The notes under the pieces were generated by a model, which saw only the letters and a program-made list of their open reading frames with translations, searched no databases and was not told the DNA's origin. The position numbers and the translations under genes are program-made. Below, piece by piece: positions 30,106-36,742 of a DNA stretch of 36,892 nt. Source of the DNA: Candidatus Woesearchaeota archaeon (GTDB lineage Archaea > Nanobdellota > Nanobdellia > Woesearchaeales > JACPBV01); the NCBI GenBank assembly GCA_019323195.1, contig JAHWHQ010000039.1:1-36892 (forward strand), in the 5' to 3' direction. Numbering within the stretch: the first letter of the stretch is position 1; every line of letters begins with the position of its first letter.

Positions 30106-30964
30106 CTTCTTCAAACTCATCCAAATTTCCAATATATTCCTTTCCACCGATAATATAGACCTTTCTTGGCTTGCCTTTTTCTTTAAGGTCTTTACCAAGA
30201 CAGCATTTTTTGTATTTCTTTTCAGAACCGCACCAGCAAGGCTCATTTCTGCCAAGCTTTCTTTTCTCATCATATCGCTTCTCTGAATTATCAATTATCC
30301 TGTCCATTTCATCTTCAAACCCTTCTGGGTCTTCAAGCTGCCAGATAGTATCCCTTAGTTCAATATGGGCATGTTCAGATAGATGATCCATTTCTTGAAT
30401 TTCTTTTAAGATAGGCAGTACCTCATTTTTTCCTTGCTTAGAAAAATCATGAGTAAAGTGGTCTATAGGAAACCATTCTTTGTATTCTGATGTGTTTTCC
30501 AGATACTGATTTGTATAATGCAGCATAAAATCATAGGCTTCATCGTCAGCGGTTTCAGTTAAAGAAGAAACAAGGTACATCAAATATTTCTTATTGTCAA
30601 AATGTTTTTTTAACTCTAAAATTAATGGCTTAATCGCCGGCCTGCCAATATTATTCAACCCGTACATAGCCTCTTCGCACCCTTCCCAATAATCTCCGTC
30701 TTCATTCAAAACAATGTATTCAATTAGGAATGGAATAGATTTCTCACTCTTTATTTCTTTTAAAATCTCAAGAGCAAATAAGCAGCTCCACGTTTCTTCA
30801 TTCTTTATTAGCTCATGAAGCAAGTCAAGAGCTGGCTCTCCAATCTCGATAAGCTTCTTAATTATCGGATTAAACCTTTCTTTAATGGTTTTGTACTGCA
30901 GTTTATATCCGTCTTTGTTGTCATATTTTTTCAGTTCCTGAATTAAGGTGTTTAGTTCGTTCAT
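30089..30964 (-). CDS. HEAT-like repeat protein with SEC-C zinc motif
   Basis: The 291-aa protein has alpha-helical repeats at about residues 25-210. Examples are IGEPALDLLHELIKNEETWS, CLFALEILKEIKSEKSIPFL and IGRPAIKPLILELKKHF. A SEC-C zinc motif follows at about 237-256 (GRNEPCWCGSEKKYKKCCLG), with the CxC..CC ligands intact. The acidic tail is ELDEFEEDESER-like (NLDEFEEDESER). SEC-C motifs bind zinc and mediate protein contacts, for example in SecA with SecB or ribosomes, and occur in many uncharacterised proteins. It starts 3 bases after the SWIM gene and overlaps the next gene by 17 bases. It may be a scaffold subunit for the operon products. Confidence 0.8.
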   Translation of the reverse strand: MNELNTLIQELKKYDNKDGYKLQYKTIKERFNPIIKKLIEIGEPALDLLHELIKNEETWSCLFALEILKEIKSEKSIPFLIEYIVLNEDGDYWEGCEEAMYGLNNIGRPAIKPLILELKKHFDNKKYLMYLVSSLTETADDEAYDFMLHYTNQYLENTSEYKEWFPIDHFTHDFSKQGKNEVLPILKEIQEMDHLSEHAHIELRDTIWQLEDPEGFEDEMDRIIDNSEKRYDEKRKLGRNEPCWCGSEKKYKKCCLGKDLKEKGKPRKVYIIGGKEYIGNLDEFEEDESER

Positions 30965-30967
30965 TTT

Positions 30968-32407
30968 CTAAATTATCTGGACTTCCAGATTGCCTTTGAT
31001 GTAACCTATATGTATCCCCCTTTTTTTGAGATTAGATTTTAATGTTGATGATGTCCTGAATAGTTTCTCATTTTTTTGGATTGTCTTGATAATGTAATCA
31101 TCTCCAAACTTTTGTCTGAAATAGCTTAAGATATCAACCATTTCTGTCCAGTGCTTATCCTCTAAAAGATTTTTTACATTCTTGAGAAAGTTATTTGTTG
31201 TATTTTTATCAAGCTCAAACAAACGTTCTAACAATATTTTGTTTTGTGAAAATTCTTCTTTAAAATCTATTAATTGCTTAATAAACTTGTAATCATCTAT
31301 TTGTTTGGCCAAAAATCGGATATGCTTTTCATTATAATTCTCAAGAAAATCATTTTGTAGGAATTTTTTAGCAGTCTTTTTATCTTTGAAGTTATGTTCA
31401 ATAAATACATCAACTATATCCGACAGTTTTCTATCAAGAATATGATAATTGTCCGGTACTATTCCTGTAAATTCTTGCAGGTTGTCAATAATCCCTTTAA
31501 AATCATCCTTGTAAACTGCAACAATGAACAAGAGTTTCTTATCTTTGATGTGTTTTGCGATTTTCTCCGCAAGTTCCATTTTGTGTGATGGCAAATAATA
31601 TATGGAATTGATATTGTTCTTTGTAATTGCCTGTTGTATCTCGTTCAGATCTGGATTTTCCAAATTCAGCAGAAAATTCATAAACTGCTCTTTAGAGAAA
31701 GCAGATTTAATAATCTCTTTAAATTTAATTAGCTTTTGAGAACCATAGATTATGTCATCATGCAATGCACCAATCTTTAAGGCTTGCTTAATCTCTTTTT
31801 CATTTGTAATATTATTTACTAACTCTTCTTTTAATTTTGATTCAAAATCATATAAAACATCTCCTTCATCATAGGAATCATAATAATCTTCATATATTTT
31901 ATCAAATACATCATCTTCGTTTTCAAACAAATAGTTAAGCATCCGCATAAGCTGATCAAATGTGAAAGATGAAGCTATTTTTTCAGCTTTATTCATCTTT
32001 GAATATGAAAAATCATCAATAAAGTCATTTACAAAAGATTCAAAATTAGTTGATTTCTTCAGGTCAAAGCTTAAAGCAATATCAGGATTATTATGTAGAT
32101 TATCAACAATAATCTTTACAAGTTCTCTTTTGCTTAACGAGTTCAAATGTTCAATGAATTTGTCAGCATTAATAGAATCTCCTTCTTCATGCACAAGAAG
32201 AGTCGCAACAGCATGCTTGCAGTTTGTTCCATAAGGGCAAGAACAATCACCATGTAATGATTTAAGGTCAACTTTTGTTTTGTATGTGGAAGTGCCTTCA
32301 ACTTCAGAATAAAGAAAACCGCCTATCTTGATGCAGTAATTGACATTATGGGTATAACGCTCTCCTCTTTCAATGATCTGCGAACCATAAACGTTATTTA
32401 GCTTCAT
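30968..32407 (-). CDS. SWIM zinc-finger protein
   Basis: The 479-aa protein has a SWIM domain near residues 35-75: the CxCx(n)CxH ligands are in CSCPYGTNCKHAVATLLVHE, preceded by GGFLYSEVEGTSTYKTKV. SWIM fingers bind DNA or proteins. They occur with SWI2/SNF2 ATPases in prokaryotes and in the eukaryotic Shu2/SWS1 recombination factor. The remaining 400 residues are helical and charged (for example LDRKLSDIVDVFIEHNFKDK), with no family I recognise. The ribosome site AAAAGGAGA precedes the ATG, and the gene starts 2 bases after its upstream neighbour. A SWIM protein cotranscribed with a Hef-like helicase suggests a recombination or repair role, by analogy only. Confidence 0.85.
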   Translation of the reverse strand: MKLNNVYGSQIIERGERYTHNVNYCIKIGGFLYSEVEGTSTYKTKVDLKSLHGDCSCPYGTNCKHAVATLLVHEEGDSINADKFIEHLNSLSKRELVKIIVDNLHNNPDIALSFDLKKSTNFESFVNDFIDDFSYSKMNKAEKIASSFTFDQLMRMLNYLFENEDDVFDKIYEDYYDSYDEGDVLYDFESKLKEELVNNITNEKEIKQALKIGALHDDIIYGSQKLIKFKEIIKSAFSKEQFMNFLLNLENPDLNEIQQAITKNNINSIYYLPSHKMELAEKIAKHIKDKKLLFIVAVYKDDFKGIIDNLQEFTGIVPDNYHILDRKLSDIVDVFIEHNFKDKKTAKKFLQNDFLENYNEKHIRFLAKQIDDYKFIKQLIDFKEEFSQNKILLERLFELDKNTTNNFLKNVKNLLEDKHWTEMVDILSYFRQKFGDDYIIKTIQKNEKLFRTSSTLKSNLKKRGIHIGYIKGNLEVQII

Positions 32408-32409
32408 TC

Positions 32410-33156
32410 TTATTCTCCTTTTCTTAAGAGATCAGCAACATAAGAACTCCTATTCTCACTGTTATTCTTTAATCCATTTTTTTCAAAGTATTCCTGCATA
32501 ACAGTTGCATTTATTGGCACGTCTTTGACATGATAGCCTTTTGATTCTATGTCTTTCTTTAACTTCTGAGTATGCTCAAGCATCTCTTCATAATTTTTAA
32601 AACCGCTATCATCCACACTATTACGGCATTGGATCTGCCAGTCCGCTTCTGTATAGAAGGGAATGCCTATTGCTGATCTTTTGGGTTTGTCGTTTTGATT
32701 CGTAGGATCCCCTCTTAAGTTTGAGTTAAGAAATCTCTTTAACCATTTGATATAGCTCTCATTCTTCCGTGTTCTTCCTTCCACTTCATGAATCAACCAA
32801 TCAAGTAAGGCATTAACTTCATTGATCGTGAGTCTCTTTTGCTGTAATGCCCTGCTCATCCCGTAGACAATAGCAAACTCTAAGGCGTCTTCCTCTGATC
32901 TTGAAGGCTCATATAGTGGATTTTCTTTAAGTGTTTTCAGTGCACACAGTATGTCTTGATCTTTTGTTTCTGGGTTTGCCACCACAAAACTGTGAAGAAT
33001 CATTTCTACACTGGCTAATACATGTGAATACTCAGTGAAGTTTTGGGCTATATCTACCTCTTTTTTGTTATCTTCAAAAATAAGTTTTCTAAGCGGGACA
33101 TATGTATTTGTTATTTTTTTTTGGATTCTTTCCCTATCTGCATCGCTTATTTTCAT
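32410..33156 (-). CDS. Uncharacterised protein of the helicase operon
   Basis: I place the start at the ATG of MKISDADRERIQKKITN because GGTGATAAG lies directly upstream; an ATG 36 bases further out would overlap the neighbouring gene. The 248-residue protein is soluble, mostly helical and charged. Visible segments are LEFAIVYGMSRALQQKRLTI, EVNALLDWLIHEVEGRTRKN and IGIPFYTEADWQIQCRNSVD. A predicted coiled stretch near the C-terminus includes EEMLEHTQKLKKDIESKGYH. No motif or family is recognised. It lies 4 bases after the CcbP-like gene and 2 bases before the SWIM gene, so it is almost surely cotranslated with them. Confidence 0.75.
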   Translation of the reverse strand: MKISDADRERIQKKITNTYVPLRKLIFEDNKKEVDIAQNFTEYSHVLASVEMILHSFVVANPETKDQDILCALKTLKENPLYEPSRSEEDALEFAIVYGMSRALQQKRLTINEVNALLDWLIHEVEGRTRKNESYIKWLKRFLNSNLRGDPTNQNDKPKRSAIGIPFYTEADWQIQCRNSVDDSGFKNYEEMLEHTQKLKKDIESKGYHVKDVPINATVMQEYFEKNGLKNNSENRSSYVADLLRKGE

Positions 33157-33160
33157 CTTA

Positions 33161-33523
33161 TCACCAATTGCAGAACCACGTTTTATAATCATCTATAATC
33201 TGAAAATTGCAATTCTCATCATTAGATGTAAATTCAACAAGCGGAATAACAACTTGTCTCTCTGGCGTTTTTCCCTCAACTAATACTCCATAAAAATCAT
33301 CATATGTGTCCGAAAGATCATAAAGCTTGATTGGAATAGTTTTTGAGCTTAAAGGTCCTGTTTCTTTTTCAAAGGTACCTTCAATAGGAAAAACTAATTT
33401 TTTCTTTAGGAAATAGAAATATGACTTCATAGCATTATAAGACTTTTCAGGTATTTTATTAGTATCTTTGATATCAAATACTTTCATTATTCTTTTTTCG
33501 TCTTCCGAAATTTTATTTTTCAT
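33161..33523 (-). CDS. CcbP-like calcium-binding protein, 120 aa
   Basis: The small acidic protein resembles the CcbP-type calcium-binding family of cyanobacteria and other prokaryotes. It has an N-terminal helix (SEDEKRIMKVFDI), then the pattern YFLKKKLVFPIEGTFEKETG, then LYDLSDTYDDFYGVLVEGK, IPLVEF and the ending FQIIDDYKTWFCNW. I am moderately sure of this match. It is the first gene of the operon. The start codon is 5 bases from the terminus of a truncated IS3-family element, so its original upstream region has been replaced. A role as a calcium-responsive regulator or structural subunit is possible, not shown. Confidence 0.65.
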   Translation of the reverse strand: MKNKISEDEKRIMKVFDIKDTNKIPEKSYNAMKSYFYFLKKKLVFPIEGTFEKETGPLSSKTIPIKLYDLSDTYDDFYGVLVEGKTPERQVVIPLVEFTSNDENCNFQIIDDYKTWFCNW

Positions 33524-33574
33524 TGGAGTGAACCCCTAAAAGTTGACAAGCAGTTAACGAAATTAAGTATCTGC

Positions 33575-33967
33575 TTAAGTATTTAAAACCTCCCTTTCAA
33601 ACTCATCTGGTGGCAAATATCCAATACCAGAATGCAGCCTTTTCCTGTTATAGACAACCTCAATAAATTCTTTAATATTGTTATATGCTTCCTCAAATGT
33701 TTTGTATTCTTTTAGATACACCTCCTCTGATTTAAGTGTTTTCATAAAACTCTCAGCAAAGGCATTGTCGTATGGATTGCCTTTTCTGCTCATGCTTATT
33801 CTTATACCTAATTCTTTGAGCAGATCAACATATTCATTGCAGGCATATTGTACCCCCTGATCAGAATGATGGATTAATCCATCAATTCCCAAATGTGCCC
33901 TTGCTTTAATAGCCATGTCAAGAGCATTTAATACAAGCCTTGCATCGATTCTTCTGCTTAACTCCCC
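33575..33967 (-). pseudogene. IS3-family transposase (OrfB) C-terminal fragment
   Basis: The fragment has 130 codons, open from GELSRRIDARLVLNALDMAI onward. It carries the second half of the rve integrase core: HHSDQGVQYACNEYVDLL with the second catalytic Asp and SMSRKGNPYDNAFAESFMKT with the catalytic Glu. The C-terminal YNRKRLHSGIGYLPPDEFE follows. The first catalytic Asp and the whole N-terminal half, including OrfA, are missing. The ATG inside it at 33916 is an internal Met, not a start. It cannot transpose. Confidence 0.9.
33580..33588 (-). promoter_or_regulatory. TATA-like box in the IS3 remnant, possible promoter of the helicase operon
   Basis: Minus-strand TTTTAAATA overlaps the transposase stop region and lies 57 bp before the CcbP-like start at 33523. 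No other good TATA box is seen between the element and the operon. Confidence 0.4.
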
Positions 33968-33982
33968 CTATAACTTAACTAA

Positions 33983-34039
33983 AAGAGCCTTCGGCTTTGA
34001 TGTAAGAACTTCCCTGGATGTATGTTCTCTAAGGCTCTT
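33983..34039. repeat. 57-bp inverted repeat, element P1
   Basis: AAGAGCCTT (33983-33991) is the complement of AAGGCTCTT (34031-34039). An AGCC-TTC-GGCT hairpin sits at the left end. It lies just beyond the break of the IS3 fragment. The 75 bp from 34040 to 34115 hold nothing I recognise. Confidence 0.5.
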
Positions 34040-34115
34040 ATGAGCTTGAAGGAACAAAGATATATCCTAAATGTTTTTACTGCTTCTGCCCCTTACAGAA
34101 ATACTCGCATGGGAC

Positions 34116-34204
34116 GGCATTCATCCCACGAATATCCTCAGAAATTGTAAATTTCTGGGAACTTAGAAACCTTCGGTTTCCAAGTAATTCGTGGGTATTC
34201 TGCC
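34116..34204. repeat. 89-bp palindromic element with two inner hairpins, P2
   Basis: The outer arms are GGCATTCATCCCACGAAT (34116-34133) and its near-complement at 34187-34204. Two inner hairpins are CAGAAATTGTAAATTTCTG (34139-34157) and GAAACCTTCGGTTTC (34166-34180). The plan and the outer GGCATTCATCCC match element P4. The 145 bp between P2 and P3 hold no gene or clear signal. Confidence 0.75.
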
Positions 34205-34349
34205 TAACTTTTTATAAAACTATATGAATATTTCCTGGATAATTAAGTAAATTGGATATGGCTGCTGCCTATAACCTGCAGTTTGGGGTATCAATCTAGA
34301 TTTACAGGCAAAAAACAGTAAGAACCAGGATCCTTTGCAAAAAATTCAA

Positions 34350-34479
34350 AAAAATTTACATCAGCCCCTACCCCAACAGAAAATCAGAGATTTTCTTAGT
34401 GTAGTAAATTACTTCGTAATTTATACACAACCCTAAAGGGTGGGGATTGTTCGGGGCTGATATTTTGATGTAAATTTTT
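34350..34479. repeat. 130-bp palindromic element with several inner hairpins, P3
   Basis: AAAATTTACATCAGCCCC at the left pairs with GGGGCTGAT plus GATGTAAATTTTT at the right. Inner hairpins are GAAAATCAGAGATTTTC (34379-34395), GTAAATTACTTCGTAATTTA around 34405-34424 and CCCTAAAGGG (34431-34440). It contains no ORF. Confidence 0.7.
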
Positions 34480-34488
34480 AGGAAATCA

Positions 34489-34588
34489 GACTGGCATTCA
34501 TCCCCATCCATATGATGAAAATGCAAGCATTTTCAGCAAATTAGAAATCCGAAGGATTTCCAATTAATGAAGGGGATTTCTGCCAGTC
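34489..34588. repeat. 100-bp palindromic element with two inner hairpins, P4
   Basis: The outer arms are GACTGGCATTCATCCCC (34489-34505) and GGGGATTTCTGCCAGTC (34572-34588). Inner hairpins are GAAAATGCAAGCATTTTC (34517-34534) and GAAATCCGAAGGATTTC (34544-34560). It has the same architecture as P2, 285 bp upstream. Confidence 0.75.
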
Positions 34589-34616
34589 TAATTTAAGAAC
34601 ATAATAAAAACCGAAA

Positions 34617-34661
34617 GTTATATAAACTACCAGTGCACATATATGCACCGTGAGTGCATAT
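34617..34661 (+). promoter_or_regulatory. MNT/HEPN promoter with AGTGCA operator repeats
   Basis: The TATA box GTTATATAAAC (34617-34627) is followed by three GTGCA half-sites: AGTGCAC at 34632-34638, TGCAC in inverted orientation at 34644-34648, and AGTGCAT at 34653-34659. The site sits at the transcription start and the start codon. The HTH domain of the MNT protein is a likely ligand. Confidence 0.55.
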
Positions 34662-35241
34662 GGAGGATATAACCAAAAACGAGATCCATTTCCTGCTGAA
34701 GCTGTTCAAAAGCCCGGAAAAGGAGTACAACGCCAGAAACATCTCTCTTGAGCTTGGACTGAGCCATACAGGAACCTTAAAAATTGCAAAACGGCTGGAA
34801 AAGCAGGAGATAATAGTTTCAAAAAAGGTGGGCAATGCAATACTGTACAATATCAATAAAGATAATGTTCACGCAAAAAAATACATCTTATTCCTTCTGC
34901 AAAGGGAGGCTTCCACAACGCACCCCTACATCAAAAGGTGGATTACAGAGCTGCAAAAGGTCTCAGAAGCAGACGTCATCATCCTGTTCGGTTCTGTCTT
35001 GAGGAAAAAGGAAAAAGCAAGGGATATAGATGCCCTTTTTATAACAGATAATAAAAGGATAAGGAAATTAGAGAGAGAAATTGAAGGCATAAACCTAATA
35101 AATATAAAAAGAATCCATCCTGTTTTCCAGTCAGATGAGGATTTTAAGAGAAATATAGCAAAAGGTGATAAGGTTGTTCTCGGTGCTGTTAAGGGAATTG
35201 TCGTAAAGGGCGCATCTGATTTGTGGAGGCTTATGCAATGA
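34660..35241 (+). CDS. HTH domain fused to minimal nucleotidyltransferase (MNT antitoxin)
   Basis: The 193-aa protein (start ATG at 34660; an in-frame GTG at 34654 would add two residues) begins with a winged HTH at about 1-70: ARNISLELGLSHTGTLKIAK, then RLEKQEIIVSKKVGNAILYN. A MntA-like nucleotidyltransferase domain follows: VIILFGSVLRKKEKARDIDA holds the GS and DxD motifs. In MntA/HepT-type systems the MNT protein inactivates the HEPN ribonuclease, by adding AMP in the cases studied. The HTH fusion makes it also a likely autorepressor of the palindrome-rich promoter. It overlaps the HEPN gene by 4 bases (ATGA). Confidence 0.85.
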   Translation: MEDITKNEIHFLLKLFKSPEKEYNARNISLELGLSHTGTLKIAKRLEKQEIIVSKKVGNAILYNINKDNVHAKKYILFLLQREASTTHPYIKRWITELQKVSEADVIILFGSVLRKKEKARDIDALFITDNKRIRKLEREIEGINLINIKRIHPVFQSDEDFKRNIAKGDKVVLGAVKGIVVKGASDLWRLMQ

Positions 35242-35744
35242 GTCAGGCAAGTAATCACCTTCAGTGGTGTTTGAATAAAGCGAAGAAGGAGATGGAGAAA
35301 GAAGGAAAACATAGGGGATTGATTAAGTCAAAGCCGGACAAAAAGAAAGCAGGAGAACATATAGTTAAGGCAGAACATTACCTGAAAGCTACTTTGTGCC
35401 TGCAGCAAAACGAGTTTTCTGATTTATGCGCAAGTTCTCTTTTTTATGTTATCTACCAATCACTTCTGGCAATAGCCGCCAAATTCGGCTACGAGTCAAG
35501 AAATCAGACATGCACATTTGCGTTAATTGAAACATTGATAGAGAACAAGCAGATAGATCTAAGTATTGATACCTTAAAAAAGATAGTGGATACACAGGAA
35601 AAGGATGGGTCATCCTGCATAAATATTCGGGAAGAGTACCAGTATGGGACCGGGCTGTCTCTTGAAACCAGTGTTTATAATAACCTCTTGGACTTGGCAA
35701 AAGAGGTGATGGAAAAGGCCAAGACGATAATAGAGATAGATTAG
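35238..35744 (+). CDS. HEPN-domain protein (toxin partner of MNT)
   Basis: I start at the ATG overlapping the MNT stop (MSQASNHLQWCLNKAKKEME), giving 168 residues. The helical bundle has HEPN features: AGEHIVKAEHYLKATLCLQQ, DLCASSLFYVIYQSLLAIAA and the C-terminal SCINIREEYQYGTGLSLET. Many HEPN toxins use an Rx4-6H active site. I see no such motif: the equivalent Arg is followed by EEYQYG with no His. This protein may use other residues, may not be a nuclease, or may belong to a family in which the REEYQYG element is conserved. It probably forms a pair with the HTH-MNT protein, as gene order implies. Confidence 0.8.
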   Translation: MSQASNHLQWCLNKAKKEMEKEGKHRGLIKSKPDKKKAGEHIVKAEHYLKATLCLQQNEFSDLCASSLFYVIYQSLLAIAAKFGYESRNQTCTFALIETLIENKQIDLSIDTLKKIVDTQEKDGSSCINIREEYQYGTGLSLETSVYNNLLDLAKEVMEKAKTIIEID

Positions 35745-35768
35745 GTTTACATGAAATGAAAAACTTTC

Positions 35769-36629
35769 CTAATCATCATCCCTTATTATTATCCCCTTCC
35801 ATATCTTCCTTGCCTTTTCCAGGCGCTCAAAGCTTCCTGTGTCCATCCACTGCCCTGAAAAAGGAAACCCCCTTAGCCTTCCTTCCTCAGCCAGCTTGGG
35901 AAATATCTCCTTCTCAAGCATGCAGAACTTCCCTTTCGGTATCATCTCGATAACCTCTGGCTCGATGATATAGAAGCCTGAATTAATCAGGTTGGATGGA
36001 GCCTCTGATCTCTTCGGCTTTTCCAGGAATTCAAGTATTCTCGACCCATCAAGCCTTGCAACCCCGTACTTGGAAGGGTCATCGACAGATGTCAAAGCAA
36101 TAGTGGCAAGCGCCTTCTTCCTCTTATGCAGCCTGAACATCCGTGGTATGTTTATGCACTTCAGCTCATCCCCGTTAGAAACGATAAAGCTGTCTTTCAG
36201 CATATCCTTAGCTAATCTTAAAGGCCCTGCAGTGCCTAACGGCTTGTCAGGATCTTCCTCCACATATTCCACATTCATCCCAAACCTGCTTCCGTCTGTA
36301 AAATGATCCCTGATCTTATCACCTAAGTAGCCCACAGAAAGTATGACATCCCTTATGCTGTACTTCATAAGCAGCTCAAAAAGCCATTCTATAAGCGTCT
36401 TCCCGTTTACATCTATGAGCGATTTTGGTGTGGTATAGGTTAACGGCCTCAGCCTTGTCCCTTTTCCGCCTGCTAGGATAAGCGCCTTGCCTGGGATAGA
36501 GACACCCAGAGCATCCTCTAATATCTTCTCTATCTCCTGGCTCCTGTTCCTTATCTCATCCCCGTCAACCCTCTTGTCCAGCTGCCTTATCAGCTCCTCG
36601 TTAAGGGTTATCGTTATCCTTTCCTTCAT
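35769..36629 (-). CDS. Ribbon-helix-helix domain fused to sugar-1-phosphate nucleotidyltransferase
   Basis: The 286-aa protein has an N-terminal ribbon-helix-helix of about 42 residues: MKERITITLNEELIRQLDKR, then NRSQEIEKILEDAL. From about residue 48 it is a standard nucleotidyltransferase. LAGGKGTRLRPLTYTTPKSL binds the nucleotide and phosphate, SNGDEL holds the metal-binding Asp, and EKPKRSEAPSNLINSGFYII and WMDTGSFERL are typical of the sugar-pyrophosphorylase (RmlA/GlmU-N/ManC-like) superfamily. Family enzymes make NDP-sugars for surface glycans; the sugar cannot be told. The left-handed beta-helix found in some relatives is absent. The fusion suggests DNA binding or dimerisation through the RHH part. 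The TATA box at 36653-36663 lies 24-34 bp upstream. Confidence 0.9.
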   Translation of the reverse strand: MKERITITLNEELIRQLDKRVDGDEIRNRSQEIEKILEDALGVSIPGKALILAGGKGTRLRPLTYTTPKSLIDVNGKTLIEWLFELLMKYSIRDVILSVGYLGDKIRDHFTDGSRFGMNVEYVEEDPDKPLGTAGPLRLAKDMLKDSFIVSNGDELKCINIPRMFRLHKRKKALATIALTSVDDPSKYGVARLDGSRILEFLEKPKRSEAPSNLINSGFYIIEPEVIEMIPKGKFCMLEKEIFPKLAEEGRLRGFPFSGQWMDTGSFERLEKARKIWKGIIIRDDD

Positions 36630-36652
36630 CTCAAGGCTTCTTTATTAACCTA

Positions 36653-36663
36653 TTATATAAAAC
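36653..36663 (-). promoter_or_regulatory. TATA box for the RHH-nucleotidyltransferase gene
   Basis: Minus-strand GTTTTATATAA lies 24-34 bp before the start at 36629. The spacer to the divergent phosphofructokinase gene also holds a 10-bp direct repeat. Confidence 0.55.
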
Positions 36664-36673
36664 TTTCGTTTTT

Positions 36674-36693
36674 TGTATGATAATGTATGATAA
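36674..36693. repeat. Two direct copies of TGTATGATAA in a divergent promoter
   Basis: TGTATGATAA occurs at 36674-36683 and 36684-36693, exactly one helical turn apart, between the TATA boxes of the two divergent genes. It could be a regulator site shared by both. Confidence 0.4.
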
Positions 36694-36701
36694 TAGAAAC
36701 A

Positions 36702-36709
36702 TTTAAATA
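36702..36709 (+). promoter_or_regulatory. TATA box for the phosphofructokinase gene
   Basis: TTTAAATA lies 33-41 bp before the ATG at 36743. Confidence 0.5.
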
Positions 36710-36742
36710 TAAGCGGGTTTCCCAGCTTTCTGTTGTGATAAC

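Larger units (their letters stand above)
33529..33967 (-). mobile_element. Truncated IS3-family insertion sequence
   Basis: TGAACCCCTAAAAGTTGACA (33529-33548) looks like an IS3-family terminal inverted repeat, starting with the TG dinucleotide. It follows the transposase 3' end in the correct orientation. The other end is lost: the transposase reading frame meets a stop at 33968-33970 and no second inverted repeat is visible, so most of the element has been deleted or replaced by the palindrome-rich region beyond. Confidence 0.75.

Noticed and set aside
33916..33916. Start of an intact 113-aa transposase at this ATG
   Set aside because: The frame continues upstream with conserved transposase residues (LSRRIDARLVLNALD), so this is an internal Met of a truncated gene.
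34205..34349. TTTTATAAAA near 34212 as a promoter
   Set aside because: No ORF or structured RNA follows it within 300 bp; it lies between palindromes P2 and P3 and is probably chance in AT-rich sequence.
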